Shown: piece after piece, positions 19,257 to 28,258 of the stretch
Layout of the letters: every line of letters starts with the position of its first letter
Position numbering within the stretch: the stretch's first letter is position 1
The notes under the pieces: generated by a model
Told to the model about the DNA's origin: nothing
Seen by the model: the letters and a program-made list of their open reading frames with translations, nothing else
The model's database searches: none
Made by a program: the position numbers and the translations under genes
NCBI RefSeq assembly: GCF_028010285.1
Contig: NZ_CP116304.1
Span: 2,744,501 to 2,808,500 of the forward strand
DNA: 64,000 bases
Direction of reading: 5' to 3'
DNA from: Pseudomonas sp. Q1-7
Lineage (GTDB): Bacteria > Pseudomonadota > Gammaproteobacteria > Pseudomonadales > Pseudomonadaceae

Positions 19257-20441
19257 ATGAACAATGATCCCATCGTAATCGTCAGCGCCGCCCGCACGCC
19301 CATGGGCGGCTTCCTCGGCGACTTCAAGGACCTGAGCGCCGCCCAGCTCGGTGCCGCCGTCAACCGGGCCGCGCTGGAGCGCGCCGGGCTCGCCGCCGAC
19401 GCGGTGGACGAAGTCCTCATGGGCTGCGTGCTGCAGGCGGGCCAGGGCCAGGCCCCGGCGCGCCAGTCCGCCCTTGGCGCCGGGCTGCCCCAGGGCGTGG
19501 TCTGCTCCACGGTGAACAAGATGTGCGGCTCCGGCATGAAGACCGTGATGCTCGGCCATGACCTGCTGCTGGCCAGTAGCGCCGATGTGGTGCTGGCCGG
19601 CGGCATGGAAAGCATGTCCAACGCGCCCTACCTGCTGGAGCGTGCTCGTTCCGGCTACCGCATGGGCCACGGCAAGGTGCTCGACCACATGTTCCTCGAC
19701 GGCCTGGAAGACGCCTACGACAAAGGCCGCCTGATGGGCACCTTCGCCGAGGACTGCGCCCAGGCCTACGGCTTCACTCGCGAACAGCAGGACGCCTTCG
19801 CCATCGCCTCCCTGACCCGTGCGCAGAAGGCCATGACCGAGGGCCGATTCACTGCCGAGATCGTGCCGGTGGAGGCGAAATCCGGCCGCGACCTGGTGAC
19901 GGTGAGCCAGGACGAACAACCGCCCAAGGCGCGCCTGGACAAGATTCCGACCCTGAAACCGGCCTTCCGCGAAGGTGGCACCGTCACCGCCGCCAACTCC
20001 AGTTCCATCTCCGACGGCGCCGCATCGCTGCTGCTGATGCGCCTGTCCGAGGCCGAGAAACGCGGCCTGACGCCGCTGGCGCGCATCGCTGGCCACGCCT
20101 CCTTCGCCGGGGCGCCGAACCTCTTCACCACCGCGCCGGTGGGGTCCATCCAGCGCCTGTTGGCGCGTACCGGCTGGAGCCTGGGCGAGGTGGACCTGTT
20201 CGAGATCAACGAAGCCTTCGCGGTGGTGCCGATGGTGGCCATGCGCGACCTGGACATTTCCCACGACACGCTCAACGTCCACGGCGGCGCCTGCGCCCTG
20301 GGCCACCCCATCGGCGCTTCCGGCGCGCGGGTGCTGGTGACCCTGCTCAATGCGCTGACTCAGTACGACCTCAAGCGCGGCGTGGCGTCGGTGTGCATCG
20401 GCGGCGGCGAGGCGACCGCGGTCGCCATCGAGCGCCTGTAA
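19257..20441 (+). CDS. Acetyl-CoA acyltransferase (thiolase)
   Basis: 394-aa thiolase, the normal length of the biosynthetic/degradative thiolase family. It cleaves 3-ketoacyl-CoA (probably 2-methylacetoacetyl-CoA or a similar short ketoacyl-CoA) to acetyl-CoA and a shortened acyl-CoA. Nucleophile Cys90 lies in [10 protein letters not shown]. His350 (HPIGASGAR) and Cys380 (CIGGGE) are the other catalytic residues, and NEAFAV is present. Start ATG at 19257 with AAGGAG. Tightly packed between the SDR and the acyl-CoA dehydrogenase genes. Confidence 0.93.
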   Translation: MNNDPIVIVSAARTPMGGFLGDFKDLSAAQLGAAVNRAALERAGLAADAVDEVLMGCVLQAGQGQAPARQSALGAGLPQGVVCSTVNKMCGSGMKTVMLGHDLLLASSADVVLAGGMESMSNAPYLLERARSGYRMGHGKVLDHMFLDGLEDAYDKGRLMGTFAEDCAQAYGFTREQQDAFAIASLTRAQKAMTEGRFTAEIVPVEAKSGRDLVTVSQDEQPPKARLDKIPTLKPAFREGGTVTAANSSSISDGAASLLLMRLSEAEKRGLTPLARIAGHASFAGAPNLFTTAPVGSIQRLLARTGWSLGEVDLFEINEAFAVVPMVAMRDLDISHDTLNVHGGACALGHPIGASGARVLVTLLNALTQYDLKRGVASVCIGGGEATAVAIERL

Positions 20442-20451
20442 GGAGAGCCTG

Positions 20452-21579
20452 ATGATCCCCAACGAAGACGAAATCCAGATCCGCGACATGGCGCGGCAGT
20501 TCGCCCAGGAACGGCTGAAACCCTTTGCCGAGTCCTGGGACCGCGAGCACCGTTTCCCCGCCGAGGCCATCCGCGAGATGGCCCAGCTGGGCTTTCTCGG
20601 CATGCTGGTGCCGGAAGCGTGGGGCGGTGCGGCCACCGGTCACCTGGCCTACGCCATGGCGCTGGAGGAGATCGCCGCTGGCGATGGCGCCTGCTCCACC
20701 ATCATGAGCGTGCACAACTCGGTGGGCTGCATGCCCATCCTCAAATACGGCAGCGAGGAGCAGAAGCAGCGCTTCCTGCGCTCGCTGGCCGAAGGCAGCA
20801 TGATCGGCGCCTTCGCCCTCACCGAGCCCCAGGCCGGCTCCGACGCCAGCGACCTGCGCACCCGCGCCCGCCGCGACGGCGACCATTACGTGCTGAACGG
20901 TGCCAAGCAGTTCATCACCTCCGGCAGCCACGCGGGCATGGTGATCGTCTTCGCCGTCACCGATCCGCAAGCCGGCAAGAAGGGCATCAGCGCCTTCATC
21001 GTCCCCACCGACACCCCCGGCTATCAGGTGGTGCGGGTGGAGGACAAGCTCGGCCAGCATGCGTCGGACACCTGCCAGATCCAGTTGGACGAGGTGCGCA
21101 TCCCGGCGTCCCTGCGCCTGGGTGAGGAGGGCGAGGGCTATCGCATTGCCCTGTCCAACCTCGAAGGCGGGCGCATCGGCATTGCCGCACAGTCGGTCGG
21201 CATGGCCCGCGCGGCCTTCGAGGCGGCGCGGGACTACGCCCACGAGCGCAAGACCTTCGGCAAACCGATCATCGAGCACCAGGCGGTGGCCTTCCGCCTG
21301 GCCGACATGGCCACCCAGATCGCCGTGGCGCGGCAGATGGTCCACCACGCCGCCAGCCTGCGGGAAGCCGGCATGCCCTGCCTGACCGAAGCCTCCATGG
21401 CCAAGCTGTTCGCCTCGGAAATGGCCGAGAAGGTCTGTTCGGCGGCCATCCAGACCCTGGGCGGCTACGGCTACCTCAAGGACTTCCCGGTGGAGCGCAT
21501 CTACCGCGACGTGCGTGTGTGCCAGATCTATGAGGGCACCAGTGACGTGCAGCGCATGGTGATCGCGCGCAGCCTTTGA
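20452..21579 (+). CDS. Acyl-CoA dehydrogenase (short/branched-chain type)
   Basis: 375-aa FAD enzyme that introduces the alpha-beta double bond and delivers electrons to ETF. It shows family motifs [16 protein letters not shown] (FAD/substrate loop), [22 protein letters not shown] and [20 protein letters not shown], with the catalytic glutamate expected in YEGTSDVQR. Length and sequence fit the short/branched-chain dehydrogenases (IvdA-like, recalled PA2552). Ten bases after the thiolase stop. A REP pair separates it from the enoyl-CoA hydratase gene, so the two may be expressed at different levels. Confidence 0.92.
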   Translation: MIPNEDEIQIRDMARQFAQERLKPFAESWDREHRFPAEAIREMAQLGFLGMLVPEAWGGAATGHLAYAMALEEIAAGDGACSTIMSVHNSVGCMPILKYGSEEQKQRFLRSLAEGSMIGAFALTEPQAGSDASDLRTRARRDGDHYVLNGAKQFITSGSHAGMVIVFAVTDPQAGKKGISAFIVPTDTPGYQVVRVEDKLGQHASDTCQIQLDEVRIPASLRLGEEGEGYRIALSNLEGGRIGIAAQSVGMARAAFEAARDYAHERKTFGKPIIEHQAVAFRLADMATQIAVARQMVHHAASLREAGMPCLTEASMAKLFASEMAEKVCSAAIQTLGGYGYLKDFPVERIYRDVRVCQIYEGTSDVQRMVIARSL

Positions 21580-21585
21580 GCCCTG

Positions 21586-21692
21586 GGGCCGCTGCGCGGC
21601 CCTTTCGCGAATGAATTCGCCCCCACAAGGGAAGTGCCGTTCCTCTGTGGGGGCGATTTCAATCGCTATGCAGGTCGTAGACCTGCCCCATC
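21586..21692. repeat. Two opposed REP elements inside the acyl-CoA operon
   Basis: CGCGAATGAATTCGCCCCCAC followed after a short spacer by TGTGGGGGCGATTTCAATCGC, each with its own small hairpin (GGGCCGCTGCGCGGCCC and CAGGTCGTAGACCTG). This tail-to-tail pair fills most of the 132-base gap between the acyl-CoA dehydrogenase and enoyl-CoA hydratase genes. Confidence 0.8.
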
Positions 21693-21711
21693 CCTCGCAA
21701 AGGAACCTCCC

Positions 21712-22482
21712 ATGACCTACCAGACCCTGCTGGTGGAGCAGGCCGGCGCCGTCGGCCTGGTCACCCTCAATCGCCCCGACGCGCTGAATGCCATCAACAG
21801 CCAGCTGATCGACGAGCTGAACCAGGCGCTCGACACCTTCGAGCGCGACGCCGCCATCGGCTGCGTGCTGATCACCGGTTCCACCAAGGCCTTCGCTGCC
21901 GGCGCCGATGTGAAGGAAATGGCGCCGCTGTGTTTCCCCGGCACCTACCTGGACGACTTCCTCGGCCGCTGGGATCGGGTCGCCCAGCGGCGCAAGCCGA
22001 TCATCGCCGCCGTCGCCGGCCACGCCCTGGGCGGTGGCTTCGAGCTGGCGCTGATGTGCGACTTCATCATCGCCGCCGACAATGCACGGTTCGGCCTGCC
22101 GGAAGTGAAGCTGGGGGTGATCCCCGGTGCCGGCGGCGTGCAGCGCCTGACCCGTCTGGTGGGGCGCGCCAAGGCCATGGAGATGCTGCTCAGCGGCCGC
22201 AGCATGGACGCCGCCGAGGCCGAGCGCAGCGGCGTGGTGGCGCGGGTGGTGCCGGTGGGTGAATTGCTGGAGCAGGCCCTGGACAGCGCCAAGCGCATCG
22301 CCGCGCAATCGCGCACGGCGGTGATGATGCTCAAGGAGTGCGTCAACCGGGTGGACGAAGGCTCACTCGGGGAGGGCCTGCGCTTCGAGCGGCGGATGTT
22401 CCAGGCCGTGTTCGCCACCCCGGACCAGAAGGAAGGCATGGGTGCCTTCATCGACAAGCGCAAGCCGGCGTTCGGGCGCTGA
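21712..22482 (+). CDS. Enoyl-CoA hydratase
   Basis: 256-aa crotonase-fold enzyme that hydrates trans-2-enoyl-CoA to 3-hydroxyacyl-CoA. The oxyanion-hole motifs are AGADVKEMA and ALGGGFELALMCD; the catalytic glutamate region is FGLPEVKLGVIPGAGGVQRL. ATG at 21712 with AAGGAACC upstream was chosen over the longer frame from 21634, which runs through a REP. With the acyl-CoA dehydrogenase, SDR and thiolase upstream it completes one beta-oxidation turn. A convergent LysR gene follows beyond a REPIN. Confidence 0.92.
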   Translation: MTYQTLLVEQAGAVGLVTLNRPDALNAINSQLIDELNQALDTFERDAAIGCVLITGSTKAFAAGADVKEMAPLCFPGTYLDDFLGRWDRVAQRRKPIIAAVAGHALGGGFELALMCDFIIAADNARFGLPEVKLGVIPGAGGVQRLTRLVGRAKAMEMLLSGRSMDAAEAERSGVVARVVPVGELLEQALDSAKRIAAQSRTAVMMLKECVNRVDEGSLGEGLRFERRMFQAVFATPDQKEGMGAFIDKRKPAFGR

Positions 22483-22503
22483 AGTTGCCGCTGTGGCTTT
22501 TCA

Positions 22504-22602
22504 CTGTGGGAGCGAATTCATTCGCGAAAGGGCTGCGCAGCAGCCCCGGTTAAAGAACGGCAACCCTTCGGGCTGCAATCGCGATTGAAATCGCTCCCAC
22601 AA
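22504..22602. repeat. REPIN between convergent genes
   Basis: TGTGGGAGCGAATTCATTCGCG at the left and CGCGATTGAAATCGCTCCCACA at the right, with inner hairpins GGGCTGCGCAGCAGCCC and CAACCCTTCGGGCTG. It lies between the stops of the enoyl-CoA hydratase gene (plus) and the LysR gene (minus). Confidence 0.85.
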
Positions 22603-22621
22603 TGCCAATTGCCGATGGCAA

Positions 22622-23545
22622 TCACGCCCTTTCCTTCTGCTCCTGCGCCGTCACCTGCTGGCAGATCTCGATGATCTGCTCGCGCATCCAGCGGTTGGCC
22701 GGGTCCTGGTCGGTGCTCTCGTGCCAGTAGAGGTGGGTTTCCAGGGAGGGCACATCGTTCACCGGCAGGTCCACGTAGTGCAGGTCCTGGCGGCGGGCGA
22801 AGCGTTCGGGAACGGTGATGGCCAGATCGGTGCCATGCAGCACCGTGGAAGCCATCAGGTAGTGCTGCGAGCGCAGGGTGACCTTGCGCTGGATGCCCAT
22901 CTTGCCCAGTGACAGGTCCACGTAGCCGAGGCCGCTGCGGCGGCTGGAGATGTGGATGTGGGACAGCGACAGGTATTCGTCCAGGCTGATCTTGTCCTTG
23001 GCCAGCGGGTGGCCGCGGCGCATGGCACAGACGTAGCGGTCCTCCATCAGCTTCACGTGGCGCACCTGGGGGTCGGTGTTGAGTGGTGCGTCCACGGCGA
23101 AGTCCAGGCGGCCGGCGGCCAGTTCCTTGGTGGTTTCCCGGCGCTTGGCCAGGAAGCTCTCGATCTGCACGGTCGGCGCCAGGCGGCGCAGGCGCTGGAA
23201 CAGCGGCGGCAGGATCACCGTCTCGGTGAGGTCGGTCATGCTGATGCGGTAGGTCTTGTTCGCCTGGGCCGGGTTGAAGGTGCGGCTTTCCTGCACCGAA
23301 ACGCGCAGCAGCTGCAGGGCATTGCGAACCGGACCAATGATGTTCTGCGCCATGGGCGTGGGCACCATGCCCTGGGCCGTGCGCACGAACAGCGGGTCGT
23401 TGAAGGTTTCGCGCAGTCGGGCGAGGGCGTTGGAAACGGCGGGCTGGGTGATGCCGACGATCTGGCCGGCGCGGGTCAGGTTGGCCTCGGTGTAGATGGC
23501 GTCGAAGACGATGAAGAGGTTGAGGTCTACCTTGTTCAGATTCAT
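22622..23545 (-). CDS. LysR-family transcriptional regulator
   Basis: 307-aa LysR regulator with the N-terminal winged helix (DLNLFIVFDAIYTEANLTRA, then VGITQPAVSNALARLRETF) and a periplasmic-binding-fold effector domain. ATG at 23545 follows GAGGAG; the longer frame would need a TTG at 23578. It is divergent from the acyl-CoA dehydrogenase at 23698 and convergent with the beta-oxidation operon. By the LysR rule it most likely controls the divergent gene and perhaps the operon. Recalled PA2551 counterpart. Inducer unknown, probably an acyl-CoA or organic acid. Confidence 0.9.
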   Translation of the reverse strand: MNLNKVDLNLFIVFDAIYTEANLTRAGQIVGITQPAVSNALARLRETFNDPLFVRTAQGMVPTPMAQNIIGPVRNALQLLRVSVQESRTFNPAQANKTYRISMTDLTETVILPPLFQRLRRLAPTVQIESFLAKRRETTKELAAGRLDFAVDAPLNTDPQVRHVKLMEDRYVCAMRRGHPLAKDKISLDEYLSLSHIHISSRRSGLGYVDLSLGKMGIQRKVTLRSQHYLMASTVLHGTDLAITVPERFARRQDLHYVDLPVNDVPSLETHLYWHESTDQDPANRWMREQIIEICQQVTAQEQKERA

Positions 23546-23697
23546 GCCGGACGTGCTCCTCGGAGTTGTTCTTATCAACGGGCCATATATCGGTGATGAA
23601 TGTTCATAGATGCCGAAAATAGACTAGGGAAATCTTACGCCCTGTTCTAGCATCCTTACCAGACCTCACTCACAGACCCCGCAAAAGGTAGCCCCGC
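23546..23697. promoter_or_regulatory. Divergent LysR / acyl-CoA dehydrogenase promoter region
   Basis: 152 bases, locally AT-rich. The interrupted dyad ATCA (23573-23576) ... TGAT (23593-23596) around GGGCCATATATCGG is a plausible LysR site. Typical -35/-10 hexamers could not be assigned with confidence. Confidence 0.35.
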
Positions 23698-24927
23698 ATG
23701 GATTTCGCCTATTCCCCGAAGGTCCAGGAACTGCGTGAACGCGTCACCGCATTCATGGACGCCCATGTCTATCCGGCCGAGCCGGTATTCGAGCAGCAGG
23801 TTGCCGAGGGCGACCGCTGGCAGCCCACTGCGATCATGGAAGAACTCAAGGCCAAGGCGAAGGCCGAGGGGCTGTGGAACCTGTTCCTGCCGGAGTCCGA
23901 GTACGGCGCCGGCCTGACCAACATGGAATACGCCCCGCTGGCGGAGATCATGGGCCGCTCCCTGCTGGGTCCGGAGCCCTTCAACTGCTCCGCGCCGGAT
24001 ACCGGCAACATGGAAGTGCTGGTGCGCTACGGCAACGAAGCACAGAAGCGCCAGTGGCTGGAGCCGCTGCTGCGCGGCGAGATCCGCTCCGCCTTCGCCA
24101 TGACCGAGCCGGGCGTGGCTTCGTCCGACGCCACCAATATGGAAGCCCGTGCCGAACGCCAGGGTGACGAGTGGGTGATCAACGGCCGCAAGTGGTGGAC
24201 CTCCGGCGCCTGCGATCCGCGCTGCAAGGTGATGATCTTCATGGGCCTGTCCAACCCCGATGCGCCGCGCCACCAGCAGCACTCGATGATCCTGGTGCCC
24301 ACCGACGCGCCCGGCGTGAAGATTCTCCGCCCGCTGCCGGTGTTCGGTTACGACGACGCGCCCCACGGCCACGCGGAAGTGGTCTTCGAAAATGTCCGCG
24401 TACCTTACGAGAACGTGCTGCTGGGCGAGGGCCGTGGCTTCGAAATCGCCCAGGGCCGCCTCGGCCCGGGTCGAATCCACCACTGCATGCGCTCCATCGG
24501 CATGGCCGAGCGTGCCCTGGAACTGATGTGCAAGCGCGCCGTCAGCCGCACCGCCTTCGGCCGGCCGCTGGCGCGCCTGGGCGGTAACGTCGACAAGATC
24601 GCCGACTCGCGCATGGAAATCGACATGGCCCGCCTGCTGACGCTGAAGGCCGCGTACATGATGGACACCGTGGGCAACAAGGTGGCCAAGAGCGAGATCG
24701 CCCAGATCAAGGTGGTGGCGCCCAATGTCGCCCTGCGGGTGATCGACCGTGCCATCCAGATCCACGGCGGCGCCGGCGTCTCCAACGACTTCCCGCTGGC
24801 CTACATGTACGCCATGCAGCGCACCCTGCGCCTGGCCGACGGCCCGGACGAAGTGCACCGCGCGGCCATCGGCAAGTACGAGATCGGCAAGTACGTGCCC
24901 CGGGAAATGCTGCGCAGCAGTCATTGA
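23698..24927 (+). CDS. Acyl-CoA dehydrogenase (ACAD10/11-like)
   Basis: 409-aa flavoprotein acyl-CoA dehydrogenase of the group related to ACAD10/11, longer than the enzyme at 20452. Visible motifs are [53 protein letters not shown] and [19 protein letters not shown], and a C-terminal [11 protein letters not shown] in place of the usual YEGT catalytic segment, as in this subgroup. ATG at 23698 follows AAAAGGTAG. It stands alone with its own terminator and is divergent from the LysR gene, its probable regulator. Preferred acyl chain unknown; relatives act on longer, branched or hydroxylated acyl-CoAs. Confidence 0.92.
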   Translation: MDFAYSPKVQELRERVTAFMDAHVYPAEPVFEQQVAEGDRWQPTAIMEELKAKAKAEGLWNLFLPESEYGAGLTNMEYAPLAEIMGRSLLGPEPFNCSAPDTGNMEVLVRYGNEAQKRQWLEPLLRGEIRSAFAMTEPGVASSDATNMEARAERQGDEWVINGRKWWTSGACDPRCKVMIFMGLSNPDAPRHQQHSMILVPTDAPGVKILRPLPVFGYDDAPHGHAEVVFENVRVPYENVLLGEGRGFEIAQGRLGPGRIHHCMRSIGMAERALELMCKRAVSRTAFGRPLARLGGNVDKIADSRMEIDMARLLTLKAAYMMDTVGNKVAKSEIAQIKVVAPNVALRVIDRAIQIHGGAGVSNDFPLAYMYAMQRTLRLADGPDEVHRAAIGKYEIGKYVPREMLRSSH

Positions 24928-24941
24928 TTGCCCGCAATGAA

Positions 24942-24969
24942 GAAGGCCCGCATCGCGCGGGCCTTTTTC
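24942..24969 (+). terminator. Rho-independent terminator
   Basis: GGCCCGC / GCGGGCC stem with a 6-base loop followed by TTTTT, 17 bases after the acyl-CoA dehydrogenase stop. Confidence 0.9.
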
Positions 24970-24999
24970 ATGGTGTCATTCGCGGGTCTCGGACCACAC

Positions 25000-25039
25000 A
25001 GGCCTGCGGCCTGCTTCGCGAATGAATTCGCTCCTACAG
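25000..25039. repeat. REP element
   Basis: GGCCTGCGGCCTGCTTCGCG followed by AATGAATTCGCTCCTACAG: one REP with its hairpin. Its end overlaps the last codons of the minus-strand 58-aa gene at 25034. Confidence 0.75.
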
Positions 25040-25210
25040 TTCGTCTGGCTCCGTGCCACGGGCCTTCAACCAGCTCATCCGCAGGTGCAGTTGCGCGGCG
25101 AAGGCCCGGGCGGCCAGCTCCTCCTGAAAGGTCAGGCTGCGTTGGCCCAGGCGCACGCGCCAATGGGTCCGGCCGCCTTTCTCGAAGGGCTCGATGCGTA
25201 CATCAGCCAT
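25034..25210 (-). CDS. Small conserved-looking protein overlapping the TerC gene (58 aa)
   Basis: A complete 58-codon frame not previously listed because of its length. It starts MADVRIEPFEKGGRTHWRVR and ends WLKARGTEPDEL. Its ATG (25208-25210) overlaps the end of the TerC-family gene by 8 bases, a typical translational-coupling arrangement. The protein is highly charged with one hydrophobic stretch (AARAFAAQLHL) and no signal peptide or membrane segment. I do not recognise a family; it resembles the small uncharacterised companions often seen after membrane-protein genes. Its stop codon lies inside a REP element, which may have trimmed or set its end. Confidence 0.65.
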   Translation of the reverse strand: MADVRIEPFEKGGRTHWRVRLGQRSLTFQEELAARAFAAQLHLRMSWLKARGTEPDEL

Positions 25211-26213
25211 GCTTTTCCAGGTCTCCCGAGCGTTGGGCCGGGCGGTCGCGGGTCTTCAACAGGGACAGGAGCACGCCGCCAGCAAGCAGGCCGAAGGTTA
25301 CGCCAAGGGACAGCAGCGGGGGAATCTTGCCAATGAAACCGTGCAGGAAAATCTTGCCGCCGATGAAAACCAGGACCAGCGCCAGGGCGTACTTCAGGTA
25401 GACGAAGCGGTGCATCAGTGCCGCCAGGGCGAAGTACAGGGCGCGCAGACCGAGGATGGCGAAGATGTTCGAGGTGTAGACGATGAAGGGGTCCTGGGTG
25501 ATGGCGAAGATCGCCGGGACGCTGTCCACCGCGAACACCAGGTCGGCCAGCTCGATCAGCACCAGGGCGAGGAACAGCGGGGTGGCGTAGAGCACGGCCT
25601 TGCTCTCGCCAGCCTGCTTCAGGCGCACGAAGAAGTGCGAGCCGTGCAGGTCATCGGTCACCCGGATGTGGCGGCGGATGAACTTCAATACCGGATTATT
25701 GGCGAGGTCAGGGTGCGCTTCCTGCCGGGCGAACAGCATCTTCACGCCGGTGAACAGCAGGAAGGCGCCGAACACGTAGAGAATCCAGTCGAATTCCTTC
25801 ACCAGGGCGCTGCCCAGCCCGATCATGAGGGCGCGCAGCACCACCACGCCGAGGATGCCCCAGAACAGTACGCGGTGCTGGTAGCGGCGGGGGATGGCGA
25901 AGAAGCCGAAGATCATCGCCATGACGAACACGTTGTCCATGGACAACGACTGTTCCACCAGGAAGCCCGTGTAGAACTCCAGGGCGCTCTGGGCGCCCAG
26001 CTCGAACCATACCCAGACACCGAACAACACGCCGACGCTGAAGTAGCCGCCATAGAGCAGCAGGCTTTCGCGCATCTCGATTTCGTGCTGGTCACGGTGT
26101 AGCACCCCGAGGTCGAAGACCAGCAGGGCGAGGACGATGCCGAGGAAGACGAGCCACAACCACGTGGCGGTGCCGAGGAAGTCGGCGGTGAGAAATGCCT
26201 GTAGAGCTGCCAT
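25203..26213 (-). CDS. TerC/Alx-family integral membrane protein
   Basis: 336-aa inner-membrane protein of the TerC family (Alx type), with about nine hydrophobic helices. It carries the two conserved acidic motifs of the family: SLSMDNVFVMAMIFGFF (residues about 90-106) and LADLVFAVDSVPAIFAIT (about 224-241), likely metal-coordinating. Relatives are linked to manganese homeostasis, pH-dependent metal export or tellurite resistance. ATG at 26213 is preceded by GGAGG. The downstream 58-aa gene overlaps its stop codon. No yybP-ykoY riboswitch signature was recognised upstream. Confidence 0.9.
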   Translation of the reverse strand: MAALQAFLTADFLGTATWLWLVFLGIVLALLVFDLGVLHRDQHEIEMRESLLLYGGYFSVGVLFGVWVWFELGAQSALEFYTGFLVEQSLSMDNVFVMAMIFGFFAIPRRYQHRVLFWGILGVVVLRALMIGLGSALVKEFDWILYVFGAFLLFTGVKMLFARQEAHPDLANNPVLKFIRRHIRVTDDLHGSHFFVRLKQAGESKAVLYATPLFLALVLIELADLVFAVDSVPAIFAITQDPFIVYTSNIFAILGLRALYFALAALMHRFVYLKYALALVLVFIGGKIFLHGFIGKIPPLLSLGVTFGLLAGGVLLSLLKTRDRPAQRSGDLEKHG

Positions 26214-26437
26214 GAGCCCCTCCTTCTGTCGATGAAAAAACGTGACTCCGACATGGCGGCTGGCAAGCCGTCAGAGGGGCCCGGCGTCACAAGGAGAAGC
26301 CTAGCCGTTGACCGGGAGATGGCGGTACGGGGGCGCTGTAACAAATCTTTGCCTTGCGGGCTGCAGGAGAGGCGCCGGGTTTGGCCGTTATCGCGACCGG
26401 ACCGTACCGAATCCGGCCAGTCGCCTGACTTCTTGAT

Positions 26438-26481
26438 CCTGTGGGAGCAAAGGGCAGCGCATCTGCCCCATCTGGCGAACC
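26438..26481. repeat. Degenerate REP-like element
   Basis: CCTGTGGGAGCAAAGGGCAG with the hairpin GGGCAGCGCATCTGCCC, then TGGCGAA: recognisable but decayed compared with the other REPs. It is part of a 402-base gene-free gap (26214-26615). Confidence 0.6.
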
Positions 26482-26502
26482 TGCGGTCCGCTTGGGCGGT
26501 CC

Positions 26503-26581
26503 GTAGGATGTGGTTGAGCGAAGCGATACCCATCGGCTCCAGGGAACCGCATGGGTATCGCACAGGCTCAACTAACCCTGC
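26503..26581. repeat. Large dispersed inverted repeat (same family as the 53-kb array)
   Basis: The left arm starts GTAGGATGTGGTTGAGCGAA and continues GCGATACCCAT. The right arm is ATGGGTATCGC, then GGCTCAACTAACCCTGC, its near reverse complement. It lies just after the end of the PstS-OmpA gene on the minus strand, where a transcript would form a long hairpin. Confidence 0.65.
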
Positions 26582-26615
26582 GGGTGTCGTCCGCGCTTGG
26601 TGGATCTAGCTCGCC

Positions 26616-27983
26616 TCAATACACCCACACTTCCACGCGGCGATTACGAATCCGTCCCTCGGTGGCGGTATTGGCCGCCACCGGCAACTCATCACCCAGG
26701 CCGGTCACATCCCGCAGGCTCACGCCACCCTTGGCCAGCTCGCGGCGCACGGCCATGGCGCGCAACTTGGACAGCAACTCGGCGCGTTGCGGGTCCGCCT
26801 TGGGGTCGCCAAAGCCCACCAGCACCACCTTCTGCTGCAGCTTGTCGTTCTGCTTCAGGTAATCCAGCACCCGCTGCACATCGCGCAGGGCCTTGTTGTC
26901 GAGGCTGGCGTTGCCTTCCTGGAAGCGGAAGTTCACCGACAGACGCTGGGCGCTGCCAGCCAGGGCGCGATAGCTTTCCGGCATGTCCTGCTGAGCCTGC
27001 ACCTTGATCGCCTGAACCTGCTGGGCGACGAAACCGCTGCTGGCCACCAGTGCCTGGCCCCCCGGGCTCTGGGCGAACTGGACCAGGGCCTTGGCCCAGC
27101 GATTCTGCTCACCTGGCTTGATATAGAAGAAGAGGCGGCGCGACAGCGGGTAGTCCTCGGTGGCGATCAGTTCGGCATCCGGGGGCATGGCCTGGGAGTC
27201 GCCATCCGCGATGGCCAGGGGGCGCGCCTGGTTGACGGACGCCAGGCCGACGAAGCCGATGCCCTGCGGATCGGCGCTGACGGCGGCAGACAGCTTGTCG
27301 TTCGACTCGAAGCGCTGGGCGCCCGCGGCCAGGCTCTTGCCCTGACGGGCGAGCACCAGCTCCTTGAAGGTGTCGTAGGTACCCGACTGGTCATCACGGG
27401 CGTAGAGGTGGATCGCGCCACCCTTGCCGCCAAGCTCTTCCCAGGTTTTCACCTCGCCGGCGAACACGGCGGCGAGTTGTACGGTGGTCAGCATGCGCAG
27501 CGGATTGGCCGGATGCAGGATGATGGCCAGGCCATCGATGGCGACGACTTGCTCGGCGTACTGGCTGCGCAGATCGCCGAAGACGGAAAGATCCTGGGCC
27601 TCCGCATCCTTGATCGGGCGCGAAGAGGCGGCCAGGTCCGCGCTGCCGTCCTTGAGGGCAGTGAAACCGGTCGATGAACCGTGGGCCGCCAGCTCCACCT
27701 GTACCTCTCTACCCTGGGCGTCGTGGGCGAGGATGTGCACCTCGTTCTCGCGATCCCCCGGCGTCTGGTGGACGGCGCGCAGGCCTTGTTCTTCCAGCAT
27801 TCCTTTGACCAGTGCCGGTCCCAGCTTGGCGCCCAGGGTGTTGGAGCCCTGGATGCGCAGGATGGTCTCCGGTTGGGCGGCGAATACAGACCAGGGAAAG
27901 GCATAGCAGACGAAACCGAGCAGCAACATGCTGAGGGCACGGCCCCAGAGGTCCTTGTCGCTGGCGGTCAGGGCGCGCGGCAT
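26616..27983 (-). CDS. PstS-like phosphate-binding protein fused to an OmpA peptidoglycan-binding domain
   Basis: 455-aa exported protein. After a signal region (MLLLGFVCYAFPWSVFAAQ) comes a PstS/PBP-like domain (about residues 40-320, with RIQGSNTLGA, AHGSSTGFTAL, SSRPIKDAE and YARDDQSGTYDTFKELV matching phosphate-binding loops). The C-terminal OmpA-like domain follows (about 340-455: VNFRFQEGNASLDNKALRDV, VGFGDPKAD, NRRVEVWVY). The OmpA part should anchor it to peptidoglycan in the periplasm. No pst transport genes are nearby, so phosphate sensing, storage or an envelope role is possible. Start ATG 27983 is chosen for the signal peptide; a longer frame to 28133 is not supported. Confidence 0.85.
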   Translation of the reverse strand: MPRALTASDKDLWGRALSMLLLGFVCYAFPWSVFAAQPETILRIQGSNTLGAKLGPALVKGMLEEQGLRAVHQTPGDRENEVHILAHDAQGREVQVELAAHGSSTGFTALKDGSADLAASSRPIKDAEAQDLSVFGDLRSQYAEQVVAIDGLAIILHPANPLRMLTTVQLAAVFAGEVKTWEELGGKGGAIHLYARDDQSGTYDTFKELVLARQGKSLAAGAQRFESNDKLSAAVSADPQGIGFVGLASVNQARPLAIADGDSQAMPPDAELIATEDYPLSRRLFFYIKPGEQNRWAKALVQFAQSPGGQALVASSGFVAQQVQAIKVQAQQDMPESYRALAGSAQRLSVNFRFQEGNASLDNKALRDVQRVLDYLKQNDKLQQKVVLVGFGDPKADPQRAELLSKLRAMAVRRELAKGGVSLRDVTGLGDELPVAANTATEGRIRNRRVEVWVY

Positions 27984-28180
27984 GGGCAGACACCTTGTTC
28001 GAGGGGGGGGGAGGAGCCGCGAGATTAAGTCAGCAGGGTGACGGAGATATGACAGAAAAGGCTCTGCCTCGGGCATCGCCTCTCCGCTCGAGACCTTTCG
28101 TGGAGCGCGGAGTGAGCATTCCCTACAACCCAATAAGGCGGGGCCTATAACCCCGGCCCGCCCGGCGAAGTAGGGTAGCC

Positions 28181-28217
28181 CGCTGCTGAAAACACCCCTC
28201 GCCGGGTTTTTCAGCCA
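28181..28217. other. Imperfect hairpin upstream of the YegP-like gene
   Basis: CTGCTGAAAA / TTTTTCAGCCAG arms around ACCCCTCGCCGGG in the 275-base divergent gap 27984-28258. It could be a leader structure or the end of an upstream transcript. No gene is visible in the gap, and promoter hexamers were not resolved. Confidence 0.35.
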
Positions 28218-28258
28218 GCGCTTGTGCGCATTCCCTGAATTTGTGAAGGAGTGTTGTG

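Noticed and set aside
16748..19621. 957-codon minus-strand open frame
   Set aside because: Antisense shadow of the acyl-CoA operon; no family match and opposite strand to well-supported genes, caused by high GC.
26214..26420. yybP-ykoY manganese riboswitch upstream of the TerC-family gene
   Set aside because: The conserved core of that motif was not found on the minus strand.
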